A stretch of 40,610 bases of DNA from a virus: positions 1 to 40,610 of IMG/VR virus record IMGVR_UViG_3300027987_000164. One strand, written 5' to 3'. The notes beneath the pieces are model-generated. The model was not told the origin of the DNA, made no database searches, and worked only from the letters and a program-made list of their open reading frames with translations. Shown piece after piece: positions 30,317-36,532 of the stretch. The translations under genes and the position numbers were made by a program. Every line of letters begins with the position of its first letter. The stretch's first letter is position 1.

Positions 30317-31114
30317 TTATCGCTTGCGTGGCCGTGACTTGGAAGTTCTGGGCTTAGCCCTCGGCGGAGGGGCTTCCTCTTCCTTGGGGTCCGGATAGGG
30401 GTACAGAATTTCCTCAGCCAGCCCCACCGCTCGCTCCCGGCAAATGCTCAGTGCGTCACCAGTCAATTTTTCCAGCATTTTAAACTTGATTTGAAATTGC
30501 GTCTTAGCGTCCGGCTCCACCGAAACCAGAGTGACCACAGTGTGAAGTGGCCGCTTGTGGAGCGTGGCGCAGGTTTTTACGTAGCCAGAAAAGTTTTTGA
30601 GCGAGGTGGGGGAGACTTTGAGAAAGACGACCTCACCGCCCTGAAAGTCCTCGGTATCTTCGAAAATCTCGAAATTGCCGTCATCGTCGAAATTGCCCGC
30701 GTGGAGCAGAGCCAGGCGGCGGCCATTTTTACAGGCTTTGCCTTTGCCCTTGTCGGCGCTGCCCCACTCATTGTCTGGGCACTGCTCGCAGGAATCCGCA
30801 ATAGCATCACCCCGATCAACTACGTTTTTAGCGGGTATAAGGTCGTCTTCATTGTGTGCTACCGCGTAGCAATCCGGTGGCTGTGGGTTGTCTGCGTCGT
30901 AATCAGAGAGATAGCGGGCGTTTTCAAACGCGTTGGCCAGAATAACACACGCCACTTGGTTATCGGGTAGCGCCTGACCGTTGTACTTGAGAATACCCCC
31001 AGCGGTTGAGAGTGTGGTTAGCCCGGAGCTTTCCTCTTTCGCAGCCTCCGCCGCTTCCCTTTCGAGTTCCTGTTCGAGTGTCATTACTTCTTTGTCTTTT
31101 GCTTTTTTAGCCAT
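30317..31114 (-). CDS. Conserved zinc-containing phage replication-region protein
   Basis: A 265-residue protein. The segment CEQCPDNEWGSADKGKGKACKNGRRLALL with C near 109 and 112 and a later Cys, preceded by DCYAVAHNEDDLIP and followed by SPTSLKNFSGYVKTCA, matches a recurrent family in tailed phages ('CxxCPxNxWGSAxxGKGKACKxxRRLALL ... PPTSLKNWxxYV'). Family members lie in replication clusters and have been suggested as DNA-binding or single-strand-binding proteins; I regard that as unproven. C-terminus is basic and Pro-rich. ATG 31114 is preferred over GTG 31126 for GAGGG five bases upstream. Confidence 0.65.
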   Translation of the reverse strand: MAKKAKDKEVMTLEQELEREAAEAAKEESSGLTTLSTAGGILKYNGQALPDNQVACVILANAFENARYLSDYDADNPQPPDCYAVAHNEDDLIPAKNVVDRGDAIADSCEQCPDNEWGSADKGKGKACKNGRRLALLHAGNFDDDGNFEIFEDTEDFQGGEVVFLKVSPTSLKNFSGYVKTCATLHKRPLHTVVTLVSVEPDAKTQFQIKFKMLEKLTGDALSICRERAVGLAEEILYPYPDPKEEEAPPPRAKPRTSKSRPRKR

Positions 31115-31122
31115 GCTGGCCC

Positions 31123-31503
31123 TCACTTAGCTTTGGTTATTGAAACGGATACCACATTAAAGAAATCAATGCCGGGGATTTTCTCCCCCTCTTCAAAACG
31201 GGCCTTAATGGCGGCCTCACTCAAACGGCGCTGGAGTAAATCAAAAGCCTCGTTTTCCTTCACGTAGTTGTAGAATTTATCGTAGTCCTTAACTTGGGGG
31301 ACGGCCTTGGTTACTACCCGGACGTTAGCCAGCTTGCCTGAAGCGCCGGTTAACTTGCTTTTGGGTAGTGACTCAATTACATGCTCTTTGAGTGCCTTAA
31401 TCTCCTCCTCAATGGCGGTGACTTTCTTGCTCGCCTCACGCTTTTTCTCATTGAGCTGGTACAGCTTATCGGCGCAGCCGCCTAAGGTTTTAGGAATTGA
31501 CAT
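31123..31503 (-). CDS. Conserved phage protein (126 aa), coiled coil plus conserved core
   Basis: A 126-residue protein. An N-terminal coiled coil (KLYQLNEKKREASKKVTAIEEEIKALKEHVIESLPKS) leads to a conserved-looking core: GKLANVRVVTKAVPQVKDYDKFYNYVKENEAFDLLQRRLSEAAIKARFEEGEKIPGIDFFNV. I recall 'DWDKFYxYVxKxxxFDLLQRR' from proteins commonly beside the previous zinc family, which supports a shared function. ATG 31503 has GAGGAG seven bases upstream. Role unknown; recombination or single-strand binding is possible. Confidence 0.62.
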   Translation of the reverse strand: MSIPKTLGGCADKLYQLNEKKREASKKVTAIEEEIKALKEHVIESLPKSKLTGASGKLANVRVVTKAVPQVKDYDKFYNYVKENEAFDLLQRRLSEAAIKARFEEGEKIPGIDFFNVVSVSITKAK

Positions 31504-31768
31504 CACTTATCTCCTCGTCTAAGATTTCCTGAATTTTTACACCATAAAAAATCATGTCCCGTAACCTTGTGTTTAAGCCACTGACAACAGTTTGCGCTTG
31601 TCGAGTAAGGGCCGCCGGACTAAATATGAAACCCCTTTTTGATACACAATCCTGAAACTCGTTGTACTCAGATGTGGTTAGTTGAATCTCCGTTATCTCA
31701 CTAGCTTTCGTTCCATGGACCAAATCCCATATTTTTTCGTAGATGTCTGGCTTATAAATTACTTTCAT
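31490..31768 (-). CDS. Hypothetical protein (92 aa)
   Basis: ATG 31768 (preceded by AAGGTGGAAG) is preferred over a start 33 bases upstream. The 92-residue product reads KVIYKPDIYEKIWDLVHG and EIQLTTSEYNEFQDCVSKRG, mixed alpha/beta, no cysteine pairs. Overlaps genes on both sides by 14-17 bases. Function unknown. Confidence 0.5.
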   Translation of the reverse strand: MKVIYKPDIYEKIWDLVHGTKASEITEIQLTTSEYNEFQDCVSKRGFIFSPAALTRQAQTVVSGLNTRLRDMIFYGVKIQEILDEEISDVNS

Positions 31769-31943
31769 CTTCCACCTTCTTGTTGTGATCAAAACGTTCA
31801 ATCACCATTGTCCCCGTGCAAGTTATATTGAATTGATGGTCAAGTATGTAACTGCCCGGTGGCAAAGTCAGCCGAATTTTTGCCACATCCCAGCTCGTGT
31901 AATCATCATCTGGATTAAACTCGATTTTTGTAAAATCAGCCAC
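31752..31943 (-). CDS. Hypothetical protein (63 aa)
   Basis: A 63-residue product starting at GTG 31943 with AAGGGTGAAAG upstream. Beta-rich (IRLTLPPGSYILDHQFNITCTGTMVIERF), possibly a small antiparallel domain. One-base overlap with the previous gene's stop. Unknown role; part of the tightly packed early operon. Confidence 0.5.
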   Translation of the reverse strand: MADFTKIEFNPDDDYTSWDVAKIRLTLPPGSYILDHQFNITCTGTMVIERFDHNKKVEDESNL

Positions 31944-32146
31944 TAACTTTCACCCTTAAAACTTTCAGAAATTATTCGAGCCTCTTTGGGTATAACTTCC
32001 CCTGCTTTCCAGCCGTTTAGATCCGGGTGGGCCTCGTTAGCTAGGCGTATTGCCTGGCCTTCGTTTTCCGCCAATACTACAAGCTCGTCAAGCTCAGTAA
32101 AATTAAAATCAGAGCCTCTATACAGGACATATATTTTTAAAGTCAT
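31943..32146 (-). CDS. Hypothetical protein (67 aa)
   Basis: A 67-residue protein: KIYVLYRGSDFNFTELDELVVLAENEGQAIRLANEAHPDL then a charged end. The 'ELVVLAExxxxAxxLAxxxxP' shape is shared by many small phage proteins without function. ATG 32146 overlaps the end of the J-protein gene by four bases. Confidence 0.52.
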   Translation of the reverse strand: MTLKIYVLYRGSDFNFTELDELVVLAENEGQAIRLANEAHPDLNGWKAGEVIPKEARIISESFKGES

Positions 32147-32418
32147 CGCTTCCCTTTCCCGTTACAAAATTTACAAGTTTCTTTTAGCACGTAGAACCCT
32201 TTGATAATTTCCCTGCACCCAAGCCCTTTGCAGGATTGACACTCAGTAAATTTTCCCTCAGCTTTAACTTGGTCGTAGGCTTCTTTGCACAGGGCGAACT
32301 GCTCAGCGCTTCCCCCCTTAGTGTCGGGGTGGGTCAGCTTGGCCATTTTGCGCCAGCGGGCTTTTAAATCCTCGGGGCTCTCGGCTCGGCGGAAGTAGTC
32401 TACATAATCCTTTAGCAT
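32143..32418 (-). CDS. Mini J-domain protein with zinc-finger repeats
   Basis: A 91-residue DnaJ-like protein. Residues 1-50 form a short J domain with the essential HPD at 30-32 (LTHPDTKGGSAEQF) after a basic helix (KARWRKMAKL). Residues 60-89 hold two CxxCxGxG units, CQSCKGLG and CKFCNGKG, as in DnaJ. DnaJ itself is about 375 residues; the Gly/Phe region and client domains are missing. It would stimulate host DnaK, perhaps for replication or virion assembly. ATG 32418 has no strong ribosome site. Confidence 0.75.
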   Translation of the reverse strand: MLKDYVDYFRRAESPEDLKARWRKMAKLTHPDTKGGSAEQFALCKEAYDQVKAEGKFTECQSCKGLGCREIIKGFYVLKETCKFCNGKGKR

Positions 32419-32425
32419 AAAACAA

Positions 32426-32647
32426 CTATTTATTTGTTAGTGTGGGCTTAATAGCCTTCATGTGTTCTTTAATGCGCTCGCTCAGCTCTGCGATCTTTTC
32501 CGCTTCCTCTTGGTGGATGGCCAAACGGGCGCCGAAGTAGGCAGGATCAGGGCAATCATCAATGATTTTGTGGACTTCCCGGCGTAAAGCCTCCAGGCCA
32601 CCACGGATTAGGGCCATGTCTTCCTCGGTCAAATTTAAATTACTCAC
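32426..32647 (-). CDS. Hypothetical helical protein (73 aa)
   Basis: GTG 32647 is chosen because it has GAGGG upstream and overlaps the previous stop by only eight bases; a longer start at 32746 would overlap 107 bases. The 73-residue product is helical (EEDMALIRGGLEALRREVHKIIDD and HQEEAEKIAELSERIKEHMK). No family recognised. Confidence 0.5.
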   Translation of the reverse strand: MSNLNLTEEDMALIRGGLEALRREVHKIIDDCPDPAYFGARLAIHQEEAEKIAELSERIKEHMKAIKPTLTNK

Positions 32648-32969
32648 CGGTGGGTCCCTCATCATTGCCCAGACAAAGCGCACAAAAGCAGTAGTCAAGG
32701 CTAGCTGGCTTTTCCCAAGAAATTTTAGCCCTGCCCCCCTGGTCACACTCGAACTCGAATGTTAAATCAGGGTGAATTGCATTTAATTCCTTCACCGCTG
32801 ACTGTATAAAGTAGGGCTCTGCGAAGTAGAGTGATAATCCCCCTCTATGACTATTCGGCAAAATTTTGGCTACGAATTGAATCAGGCAGGCTTTGCAGAA
32901 TTGATCACGGAAAGGCTGAGGTTTTTCGACACCACCTAAGCAGCGCATGTTATAAATTGATTTGCTCAT
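32640..32969 (-). CDS. Hypothetical protein with Cys pairs (109 aa)
   Basis: ATG 32969 overlaps the Fis-like stop (ATGA), so the two are coupled. The 109-residue product starts MSKSIYNMRCLGGVEKPQ, similar to the start of the protein at 36533-36880. A Cys pair near residues 25-28 (CKAC) and a CFCALC cluster near the C-terminus may bind zinc. Central strands (HPDLTFEFECDQGGRAKISW). Function unknown. Confidence 0.5.
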   Translation of the reverse strand: MSKSIYNMRCLGGVEKPQPFRDQFCKACLIQFVAKILPNSHRGGLSLYFAEPYFIQSAVKELNAIHPDLTFEFECDQGGRAKISWEKPASLDYCFCALCLGNDEGPTGE

Positions 32970-33256
32970 TTTGCCCACTTCCTGAAAGTTCCCCGGTTAA
33001 CCCCAATGGCTGCTGCTGCGCGGCTCTGGTTGCCGTGGCAGTGCTTCATAGCACCGTCGTACAAAGCCCGCTCAAGCTCCCGAAACAATCTTATTTTGAT
33101 GTTAGAGCCCCCGCACCTCAGCCAGTCAATAGTAAGCTCCCTGGCAACTTCGTATAGTCGCTTATCTGGAAGTGGGGGGTAATCTGTGCTGGAGTACAAT
33201 TTATTGGCCTCGACCTGCTTTCGGATCTCCAGAATTGCTTGTTGTGCGGTGTCCAT
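32966..33256 (-). CDS. Fis-like DNA-binding protein
   Basis: ATG 33256 (GAGGAAATCTTA before it) gives 96 residues, close to E. coli Fis (98). The last 40 residues match the Fis helix-turn-helix: LERALYDGAMKHCHGNQSRAAAAIGVNRGTFRKWAK against 'LLDxxxxxxxGNQTRAAxxxGINRGTLRKKLK'. The N-terminal half is not clearly Fis-like. Fis bends DNA and works in replication, recombination and rRNA transcription; a phage copy could control its own promoters or aid replication. It is coupled to the next gene and lies 10 bases after the previous one. Confidence 0.8.
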   Translation of the reverse strand: MDTAQQAILEIRKQVEANKLYSSTDYPPLPDKRLYEVARELTIDWLRCGGSNIKIRLFRELERALYDGAMKHCHGNQSRAAAAIGVNRGTFRKWAK

Positions 33257-33260
33257 TAAG
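33235..33260 (-). repeat. 26-bp repeat covering the Fis-like start
   Basis: The 26 bases at 33235-33260 recur at 33739-33764 with one mismatch. They encode the start region MD(T/I)AQQA in both places, so the start of the Fis-like gene has been copied 504 bases upstream. Confidence 0.7.
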
Positions 33261-33266
33261 ATTTCC

Positions 33267-33704
33267 TCATGGTTTATATTCGAGTAATTCAAACTGATCA
33301 TGTGATAGTTGCTCGAATAGAGTTTTTCCCGTTTTTGGGTTTTGAGCATAAGGTAAAAATACCTCTACCATTTGGGCCTGTTCGGCTTCAACAATTGCGA
33401 GTTGAGCTTCAATCCAGTCTTTAATAATCCGCCAAGCAACACGGGCCGCCTGGTCCCTAGTTGTTAACCTTCTGGGTACTTTATTGTCACGCTGAAGGAG
33501 AACATAAATTCGATCTATTTGGGCAGGCAATCGAAAGCTCACCATAGTGTTGCTGCACATCATTCTAAAAGATAACGCCGTTAAAACCTGCTCATCATCG
33601 TACTCAGTTATAACAGCTTGAGCGCCCGCCTTTACTAGTTTCGCTTGGATTTCGCCGGTCGTTTTCTCAACAGCTATTTGAGTGCTGTAGTTTAGAATAG
33701 GCAT
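33267..33704 (-). CDS. Conserved phage protein of unknown function (145 aa)
   Basis: The text MPILNYSTQIAVEKTTGEIQ, then RLPAQIDRIYVLLQRDNKVPRRLTTRDQAARVAWRIIKDWIEAQLAIVEAEQAQMVEVFLPY is a pattern I recognise from many phages and prophages ('MPILNYxTxVxxEKTxGEIQxxL ... RVAWRIxKDWxEAQ'). No function is established. 145 residues, soluble. ATG 33704 overlaps the stop of the 18-codon frame before it (TAATG), with GAGGAG inside that frame as ribosome site. Confidence 0.7.
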   Translation of the reverse strand: MPILNYSTQIAVEKTTGEIQAKLVKAGAQAVITEYDDEQVLTALSFRMMCSNTMVSFRLPAQIDRIYVLLQRDNKVPRRLTTRDQAARVAWRIIKDWIEAQLAIVEAEQAQMVEVFLPYAQNPKTGKTLFEQLSHDQFELLEYKP

Positions 33705-33760
33705 TAATTTAAAATCTCCTCACGCTGAGTGGTGGCGGTTGCTTGTTGTGCGATGTCCAT
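33704..33760 (-). CDS. 18-codon coupled leader ORF
   Basis: An 18-residue frame (MDIAQQATATTQREEILN) whose ATG overlaps the stop of the 101-residue gene and whose stop overlaps the ATG of the 145-residue gene, both as TAATG. Its first part copies the start of the Fis-like gene. It contains the ribosome site of the next gene. Probably a remnant of a duplicated gene start now used for translational coupling; a functional micropeptide is less likely. Confidence 0.5.
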   Translation of the reverse strand: MDIAQQATATTQREEILN

Positions 33761-33764
33761 TAAG
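33739..33764 (-). repeat. 26-bp repeat, upstream copy
   Basis: Second copy of the 33235-33260 sequence with one mismatch (A for G at one position). It spans the start of the 18-codon frame and the stop of the 101-residue gene. Confidence 0.7.
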
Positions 33765-34065
33765 CTCTCTCCAGTTTATTGATCCGACCGTACCTATCAT
33801 AATTTTTACGCTCATTATCAGTAAGTTCCTCCAGAATATATGGGAGTAGCCGGCCCCTCAGTTTTTCCAGCAATTCACACTCAACATACTCACAGAGGAT
33901 AACTTTACCTTTATAGTGTTGTGCGTATATCTCCATAATGTCTAGTTGGAGGCTTAAAAAACCCGTCGCCACTATGTCCACCACATTAAAAAACGTAATG
34001 TTATTGAGGTTTTTGATGTTTCTTACGACTTTTTTGAACTGTCTTCTGTCGAACTGCTTTCTCAT
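33760..34065 (-). CDS. Hypothetical protein (101 aa)
   Basis: A 101-residue protein with a basic N-terminus (RKQFDRRQFKKVVRNIKNL), a central hydrophobic patch (FFNVVDIVATGFLSLQLDIMEIYA) and a charged tail (LTDNERKNYDRYGRINKLERA). The patch is likely a buried helix rather than a membrane span. No family. Lies six bases after the lipoprotein gene and is coupled to the 18-codon frame. Confidence 0.5.
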   Translation of the reverse strand: MRKQFDRRQFKKVVRNIKNLNNITFFNVVDIVATGFLSLQLDIMEIYAQHYKGKVILCEYVECELLEKLRGRLLPYILEELTDNERKNYDRYGRINKLERA

Positions 34066-34071
34066 TGGTAA

Positions 34072-34254
34072 TCACGCCCCCTTACACTTAAACCGGGTTT
34101 CAGTGCCCCCAGCTCGGTGGTAATAACTGTCGAGTGTTCCTCGGTCGCAAGCACTGACCGCGGTGCTGATTGTGCAGCCCGCCAGGCCCAAGAGAAAAAT
34201 AATGGCCATGCAAATTAAAACAAAGCCTAGGAATTCAAGTATTGATTTTTTCAT
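34072..34254 (-). CDS. Small lipoprotein (60 aa)
   Basis: ATG 34254 is chosen for GGAGGT eight bases upstream. The 60-residue product has a basic start (MKKS), a hydrophobic run (FLGFVLICMAIIFLLG) and a lipobox LAGC, so it is likely lipidated at Cys 27 and anchored in the envelope. The mature part is short, Cys-containing and not Pro-rich, so it is not a typical Rz1 spanin. Superinfection exclusion is a common role for such early lipoproteins; inferred only. Confidence 0.6.
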   Translation of the reverse strand: MKKSILEFLGFVLICMAIIFLLGLAGCTISTAVSACDRGTLDSYYHRAGGTETRFKCKGA

Positions 34255-34283
34255 TGGTTTACCTCCGGGGTCTTTGCCCGTTA

Positions 34284-34505
34284 TCAATGCGCCCGGTCTA
34301 CTTGTCGATACGCTTCCAGGCAAGCTCGCAAGCTTTGCTTTTTAAGGGCTGCCCGGCTGCGTTCGGCATCTTCGAGGGTGGGCCCTCTCCCAATGTAAGG
34401 TATTTTTCGCCACTCACCCTCTAATTGGTAACTAATCATGCCGGGAGCCTGAAACTGTCCCCGGACAAGTTGGGTAGGTGTTGTTTGAACTATAATCTTG
34501 GCCAC
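34284..34505 (-). CDS. Hypothetical protein (73 aa)
   Basis: A 73-residue basic protein with a beta-type start (KIIVQTTPTQLVRGQFQ) and the segment YQLEGEWRKIPYIGRGPTLEDAERSRAALKK. ATG 34505 directly abuts the stop of the previous gene. No family; part of the early operon. Confidence 0.5.
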   Translation of the reverse strand: MAKIIVQTTPTQLVRGQFQAPGMISYQLEGEWRKIPYIGRGPTLEDAERSRAALKKQSLRACLEAYRQVDRAH

Positions 34506-34823
34506 TTAATTTGCCTCCAGTCGAATTGGGTTGATATCAAGTCCAGTGGCCCGGCTTATACCCTCATCCAGAAGGTTGGAGCCATCCAGGAAGTCAATGT
34601 CTGAGCGATTGCCAAACTCATCAATCAACAGCCCAGCGCCAGCGGGCACCACTACATCGCGGGCCCAGCGCGGAGCGCTTACGGGGGACATATCCAGTAG
34701 GATTTGTGCGACGGTGCGGCCATTGGTCGGTTCGTGGGCAATGCGGAAGCAGACTGCTCTGTCCGGGCCTGCTGGTAGTTTTGCAGCGTGTTGCAGCAGC
34801 ATCTTTTTGGTTTGTTCGTGCAT
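34506..34823 (-). CDS. Hypothetical protein (105 aa)
   Basis: A 105-residue protein: MHEQTKKMLLQHAAKLP, then GPDRAVCFRIAHEPTNGRTVAQILLDMSP and VVVPAGAGLLIDEFGNRSDIDFLDG. First gene after the candidate promoter at 34853-34882. Soluble, no motif recognised. Confidence 0.52.
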   Translation of the reverse strand: MHEQTKKMLLQHAAKLPAGPDRAVCFRIAHEPTNGRTVAQILLDMSPVSAPRWARDVVVPAGAGLLIDEFGNRSDIDFLDGSNLLDEGISRATGLDINPIRLEAN

Positions 34824-34852
34824 GGTTTGTACTCTCGGCAGTTGTCAATTTA

Positions 34853-34882
34853 AAGATAGCACAGTTTTAAAATGTTTGTAAA
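34853..34882 (-). promoter_or_regulatory. Candidate leftward promoter
   Basis: On the minus strand TTTACA (34882-34877) is followed at 17-18 bases by CTATCT/TATCTT (34859-34853). The AT-rich element AAATAATTATT lies just upstream. It would drive the gene starting at 34823 and those beyond, restarting transcription after the terminator at 35523-35544. Confidence 0.45.
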
Positions 34883-34886
34883 ATAA

Positions 34887-35123
34887 TTATTTGTTTTCTT
34901 TTATGTGTGACCCAACGCCGCCCTTCAACTCAAGGCTGCGCACCATGTTGGCTTTTGATTTGTAATAACCCTCCGCGTACGCCGCGTGTAGTTGCGGCCG
35001 TTCGTGGGGGCACCAGGGCGGCTCGAAGTCCCGGCCCCTGAGGAAATCAATGTGGCCCTTGACTCTGGCTTTGTTAAAAACCGAGGGGGTGGGACGGTCT
35101 ATGACTAATATTTTCGCGGTCAT
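34887..35123 (-). CDS. Hypothetical protein (78 aa)
   Basis: A 78-residue protein, basic, with the text FLRGRDFEPPWCPHERPQLHAAYAEGYYKSKANM in its middle. The His/Cys cluster (C38, H40, H46) may be structural. ATG 35123. Three bases after the next upstream gene. No family recognised. Confidence 0.5.
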   Translation of the reverse strand: MTAKILVIDRPTPSVFNKARVKGHIDFLRGRDFEPPWCPHERPQLHAAYAEGYYKSKANMVRSLELKGGVGSHIKENK

Positions 35124-35126
35124 GGC

Positions 35127-35291
35127 TCACCCCAGGTAAATCAGACCAGCTTTCGAGCCTGGGCGCTTGGCCCACTCCGCCGGGTTGAAGCCTTTATCGC
35201 GCTTGAACCCTTTGCGCGGGTGGTATCGCCACCCCGGCATGCCGAGATAGCCCTTAGGTGTGAACTGTGGCCCTTTGATCTTCTTTTTCAT
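35127..35291 (-). CDS. Small basic protein (54 aa)
   Basis: ATG 35291 with GAGGAG six bases upstream; a start at 35417 would overlap the neighbouring gene. The 54-residue product is very basic and aromatic (KKKIKGPQFTPKGYLGMPGWRYHPRKGFKRDKGF), probably nucleic-acid binding. No family. Confidence 0.5.
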   Translation of the reverse strand: MKKKIKGPQFTPKGYLGMPGWRYHPRKGFKRDKGFNPAEWAKRPGSKAGLIYLG

Positions 35292-35301
35292 AACTTTCTC
35301 C

Positions 35302-35508
35302 TCAGTATTTCTCACCGCAAAAAGGGCAGAACGATGCAAAAACATCCACCGGACGTTTGCGCACACTGCGACATTTTTTAGCAGTAACGACCTTAGTTCT
35401 CTGTGGGGCTTCCCCAAGGTCTTTTGTCATTTGGTAAGGAACGTCGATAACAGTGTTTAAGCCCTTAGCCTCCATCTTGGTGTTAATAACACTTACACAA
35501 TTACACAT
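35302..35508 (-). CDS. Small zinc-binding protein (68 aa)
   Basis: 68 residues with CNC at the N-terminus (MCNCVSVIN) and CRSVRK ... CPFCGEKY at the end, a likely zinc ribbon. ATG 35508 has GGAGG upstream, placed directly after the T-run of the terminator at 35523-35544, so its expression depends on read-through or a promoter not visible. Function unknown. Confidence 0.6.
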   Translation of the reverse strand: MCNCVSVINTKMEAKGLNTVIDVPYQMTKDLGEAPQRTKVVTAKKCRSVRKRPVDVFASFCPFCGEKY

Positions 35509-35522
35509 TATAACCTCCGGTT

Positions 35523-35544
35523 AAAAAAGCCCCCCGAAGGGGGC
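35523..35544 (-). terminator. Strong rho-independent terminator / attenuator
   Basis: On the minus strand a GCCCCC stem, TTCG tetraloop, GGGGGC stem and a T6 run: an ideal intrinsic terminator. It separates the cluster transcribed from 38.1 kb from the genes below. The next ribosome site begins four bases after the T-run. Confidence 0.85.
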
Positions 35545-35572
35545 AAAGGACTGTCCTTATCGGGGGATCATC

Positions 35573-35806
35573 CTAAGTGTAGCCGATCAATGAGTTCAAT
35601 CGATTAATTTCCGCTTCTAGCTCCTTAATGCGCGCCAACGATTTTTCGGCGACGTAGCGCGCACTTGACTCGGTGTCGTGATAGTCATAACCCAAAGAAT
35701 ACAAGAACTGGTCCAACTCAGTTTCCCGCGCCCGTACGCGTTCTTCGCAATTATGAAAATCTTTACCCCAGTCTCCAACTTGAATTCCGCATTTTTTACA
35801 TTTCAT
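35573..35806 (-). CDS. Small zinc-ribbon coiled-coil protein (77 aa)
   Basis: 77 residues. The start MKCKKCGIQVGDWGKDFHNCEE holds CxxC, then H18 and C20, a likely zinc site. The end (ARYVAEKSLARIKELEAEINRLNSLIG) is a coiled coil. It is the last gene before the terminator. ATG 35806 follows AAGGGC. Unknown role. Confidence 0.58.
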   Translation of the reverse strand: MKCKKCGIQVGDWGKDFHNCEERVRARETELDQFLYSLGYDYHDTESSARYVAEKSLARIKELEAEINRLNSLIGYT

Positions 35807-35809
35807 ACG

Positions 35810-35998
35810 TTAGCCCTTGAATGAGAGGACAAGTATCACCGCCGCTGTCGCCAGAGCCGCATAGAAAAAATACAACTCTAATTCGACCAGGGCTTGGTAG
35901 TCCCATCCGGCAATGGCAAACAACAGAATCAACAGATAATTTAGCGTCACGGCCACCACTGAGGCCAGGAAAAGGTAGTGCGAAATCTTAGTGATCAT
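35810..35998 (-). CDS. Small membrane protein, two spans (62 aa)
   Basis: 62 residues, almost entirely hydrophobic: ISHYLFLASVVAVTLNYLLILLFAIAG and ELYFFYAALATAAVILVLSF give two membrane helices. ATG 35998 overlaps the previous stop (ATGA). Could be a holin-like or exclusion protein; no motif decides. Confidence 0.55.
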   Translation of the reverse strand: MITKISHYLFLASVVAVTLNYLLILLFAIAGWDYQALVELELYFFYAALATAAVILVLSFKG

Positions 35999-36240
35999 AC
36001 CCGCCCCCTTTGAGCAAAGCGTGGTTGCTGGCTGCCGAACGGGAAGTCGAGTACATCACCGTTCTGGTTGTGAACTTCAAAATCAATACCCCAAGCTGCG
36101 GCCCAGCGGATTAGTTGGGCCTTGTCAGAGCTGACCGTAACTCGCTCTCCCCTGTCGTTTATCAGGCACCATGCCGAGCGGGTCATGTTGCCCCCAACGG
36201 GGCAGAGGTAATCGCCGATGTATTCAATTCGTGCTTTCAT
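35995..36240 (-). CDS. Hypothetical protein (81 aa)
   Basis: An 81-residue protein with strand-rich text (ARIEYIGDYLCPVG, SAWCLINDRGERVTVSSDKAQLIRWAAAWGIDFEVHNQNGDVLDF). No family. ATG 36240 abuts the previous gene by nine bases. Soluble; function unknown. Confidence 0.5.
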   Translation of the reverse strand: MKARIEYIGDYLCPVGGNMTRSAWCLINDRGERVTVSSDKAQLIRWAAAWGIDFEVHNQNGDVLDFPFGSQQPRFAQRGRV

Positions 36241-36249
36241 GAGTAATCC

Positions 36250-36468
36250 TCAATAGCTGTAAAAATCAATGTCGTCGTCATCGTGCATGTCAGTCAGTTC
36301 AAAGCTGAGCAATTGAAGCTCTCGACCTGTCATTGCGTCGAATGCGTGACACTCAGAAAACTTATCGTGGTCATAATGACGAACAGTGTTTCGGCAATCG
36401 TCGGGGTCAACGCACATAATGCTTTTAGGGTTAACTTCGCCTTTTTCCCAAACTCTCAACTCAATCAT
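36250..36468 (-). CDS. Hypothetical acidic protein (72 aa)
   Basis: ATG 36468 (AGAGGG eight bases upstream) preferred over a GTG nine bases earlier. 72 residues, acidic end (TDMHDDDDIDFYSY), middle SIMCVDPDDCRNTVRHYDHDKFSECHAFDAMTGRELQ. First gene after the promoter at 36501-36528. Function unknown. Confidence 0.52.
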   Translation of the reverse strand: MIELRVWEKGEVNPKSIMCVDPDDCRNTVRHYDHDKFSECHAFDAMTGRELQLLSFELTDMHDDDDIDFYSY

Positions 36469-36500
36469 TTGTGCCACCCTCTACTGTTGTCTATGTACTC

Positions 36501-36528
36501 AGTTTAACACAACCCACAAATAAAACAA
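36501..36528 (-). promoter_or_regulatory. Candidate leftward promoter
   Basis: Minus-strand TTGTTT (36528-36523), 16-base spacer, TAAACT (36506-36501), preceded by AAATAAATATTTG, the same element found at the rightward promoters of the accessory region. Confidence 0.45.
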
Positions 36529-36532
36529 ATAT

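Noticed and set aside
30491-30970. Plus-strand 159-codon frame
   Set aside because: Antisense to the conserved zinc-containing phage protein; hydrophobic composition is a codon artefact.
32397-32425. Promoter TTGTTT-17-TAGACT over the J-protein start
   Set aside because: The -10 box would lie inside the coding sequence, so it cannot drive that gene; kept only as an occurrence of the AT-rich element.
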